A stretch of DNA of 64,000 bases, taken from NCBI GenBank assembly GCA_041399205.1, contig JAWKTK010000003.1, positions 877,800 through 941,799 on the forward strand. The letters are read 5' to 3'. The DNA comes from JAGQOZ01 sp041399205 (GTDB lineage: Bacteria > Planctomycetota > Planctomycetia > Pirellulales > Pirellulaceae). Within the stretch, counting starts at the first letter, position 1. Each line of letters opens with the position of its first letter. The position numbers and the translations under genes were made by a program. Of this stretch, positions 63,302-64,000 are shown piece by piece. The notes under the pieces are model-generated. The model saw only the letters and a list, made by a program, of their open reading frames with translations, was not told the DNA's origin and made no database searches.

Positions 63302-63820
63302 ATGAATCCAACTGTTGCCAAACATCTGTGTGAAGCGGCCGCGTGGTGCATCCATGCTGTTTCGCCTTTCGACTTGGCAGCATCAACCAGAACGGCAGAC
63401 ATCTGCCCTGACTTGCTTCGTGATCAGGATCATCACGGTCAACTTGAATCCATACACTCCAAAACAGACACCCTCGAGAACGCGGTTTCACAAATCCGAG
63501 CTCGAAGGCAACAGTTAATCCGTTCTCACGGCCTCAAGATTCCCTGCATTGAATACTGCTTGACTGCAGGACGGATATACGGAACTGACTTCGATACTGA
63601 CGTTTGCGAGGCGGCAACCGACGTCTCAAACGGCTTCTTTGACCTGTCTGACATTCCCGGGTGGGACACGTGGTTCGCACATCAACCGGGCGGTAGAATA
63701 CAGGGCATCGTTTTCGGCTGGATACCGAATGAAATCGCTGCTCCAGTCGGTCGTGGAATCTGGGCGATACCAGTCGATTCCGTTTGGTGGGTCAACGAGA
63801 TTCCCGAAACCGCCAGATAA
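63302..63820 (+). CDS. Cassette 4: hypothetical protein
   Basis: 172 residues from the ATG at 63302, 15 bases after the boundary. No signal peptide. A helical N-terminal half (ENAVSQIRARRQQLIRSHG) is followed by a segment with aromatic and acidic clusters (GRIYGTDFDTDVCEAATDVS, IPGWDTWFAHQPGGRIQGIV, GIWAIPVDSVWWVNEIPE). The second half looks like a compact alpha/beta domain resembling SMI1/KNR4-type or similar immunity folds, but the match is by eye only. The stop TAA lies in the attC R'' box. No function assigned. Confidence 0.6.
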   Translation: MNPTVAKHLCEAAAWCIHAVSPFDLAASTRTADICPDLLRDQDHHGQLESIHSKTDTLENAVSQIRARRQQLIRSHGLKIPCIEYCLTAGRIYGTDFDTDVCEAATDVSNGFFDLSDIPGWDTWFAHQPGGRIQGIVFGWIPNEIAAPVGRGIWAIPVDSVWWVNEIPETAR

Positions 63821-63905
63821 CAAAAAAATGCACCCGAGTCGCGAAGTCGGGCGTTTTGACAATTGAAAATCTCTCGTCGCGACCGGGTGATTTTGGTCGT
63901 TCTGT
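63815..63905 (+). repeat. attC site of cassette 4
   Basis: R'' AGATAAC (63815-63821) is the exact complement of its cassette head GTTATCT (63286-63292). R' is GTTCTGT (63899-63905), the head of the next cassette. The stem is AAAATGCACCCGAGTCGCGA with TCGCGACCGGGTGATTTT. The centre contains GGGCGTTTTGACAATTGAAA, again with the TTGA-type core. Confidence 0.9.
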
Positions 63906-63913
63906 TGCTTGAA

Positions 63914-64000
63914 ATGACGTTAGGTCTATTGTCGAAAATCGCCGCTGCGGCAGAGTCGCTGCAGTATCTCATGGAGCACCCTAGCTCCTCGGTCGTCGGC
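63914..64000 (+). CDS. Cassette 5: start of an unidentified protein (cut by window edge)
   Basis: The frame opens at the ATG at 63914 (MTLGLLSKIAAAAESLQYLM ...), nine bases after the attC 4 end, and is still open at the right edge (29 codons). Position and spacing after the cassette boundary match the other cassettes, but too little is visible to assign anything. The R'' box of its attC should read ACAGAAC. Confidence 0.5.
   Translation, partial: MTLGLLSKIAAAAESLQYLMEHPSSSVVG

Noticed and set aside
63919..63925. GTTAGGT, a perfect GTTRRRY match, as the R' box of attC 4
   Set aside because: The hairpin geometry and the complementarity between head GTTATCT and R'' AGATAAC place R' at 63899-63905. 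The match at 63919 lies inside cassette 5.

Overview
The window looks like a stretch of planctomycete chromosome, probably from the order Pirellulales. The evidence is gene content typical of that group: a PVC-type haem-binding dehydrogenase (6280-9669), a DUF1501 protein, PEP-CTERM and dockerin secreted proteins, an FG-GAP/ASPIC-UnbV protein, a DUF4332 ATPase, a YjhG/YagF-type D-xylonate dehydratase, and the sucrose-phosphate synthase/amylosucrase pair. No tRNA, rRNA or CRISPR array was seen.

Layout. 0-4.2 kb: a small membrane protein followed by three heavily frameshifted genes (fatty acid desaturase, PDZ protein, SAM methyltransferase). 4.2-13.2 kb: outer-membrane barrel protein, PEP-CTERM protein, PVC dehydrogenase, SGNH hydrolase, SDR oxidoreductase, secreted helical protein. 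13.2-16.7 kb: hairpin repeats, a copied fragment of the SDR gene, an NRAMP-like transporter coupled to a DUF2891 protein, and a lipoprotein. 16.7-25.7 kb: a very large FG-GAP/ASPIC/thioredoxin/TPR lipoprotein, a LamG-dockerin-PEP-CTERM protein and an SMC-like ATPase. 25.7-27.1 kb: a cluster of palindromic repeats. 27.1-38.1 kb: dihydroorotase, small secreted proteins, then a sugar locus in which a phosphatase-trehalohydrolase fusion diverges from sucrose-phosphate synthase plus amylosucrase. 38.2-45.4 kb: histidine kinase and a minus-strand run (FkbM methyltransferase, epimerase, 5-formyl-THF cyclo-ligase, HEAT-like membrane protein, zinc-ribbon membrane protein). 45.6-59.1 kb: DUF1501 protein, D-xylonate dehydratase, MMPL transporter, M28 peptidase, alpha/beta hydrolase, HrpB helicase. 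59.3-64.0 kb: a chromosomal integron with integrase gene, attI with a candidate Pc promoter, four complete cassettes with attC sites and the start of a fifth.

Two results stand out. First, the large FG-GAP/ASPIC protein is interrupted by one in-frame UGA (18774-18776). The frame is open and conserved-looking on both sides, and 17 nt after the UGA there is a hairpin with a GGUCG loop, in the position of a bacterial SECIS element. This is a strong candidate for a new selenoprotein. Second, the right end is an integron whose cassette boundaries can be fixed to the base, because the first bases of a cassette are complementary to the R'' box of its own attC (exactly for cassettes 1, 3 and 4).

Many genes, including housekeeping ones (pyrC, D-xylonate dehydratase, hrpB), carry single-base frameshifts, several of them at short homopolymers. 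Base-calling or assembly error is the likeliest cause, so broken genes here should not be assumed dead. The cluster of breaks in the first 4.2 kb is denser and may include real decay.
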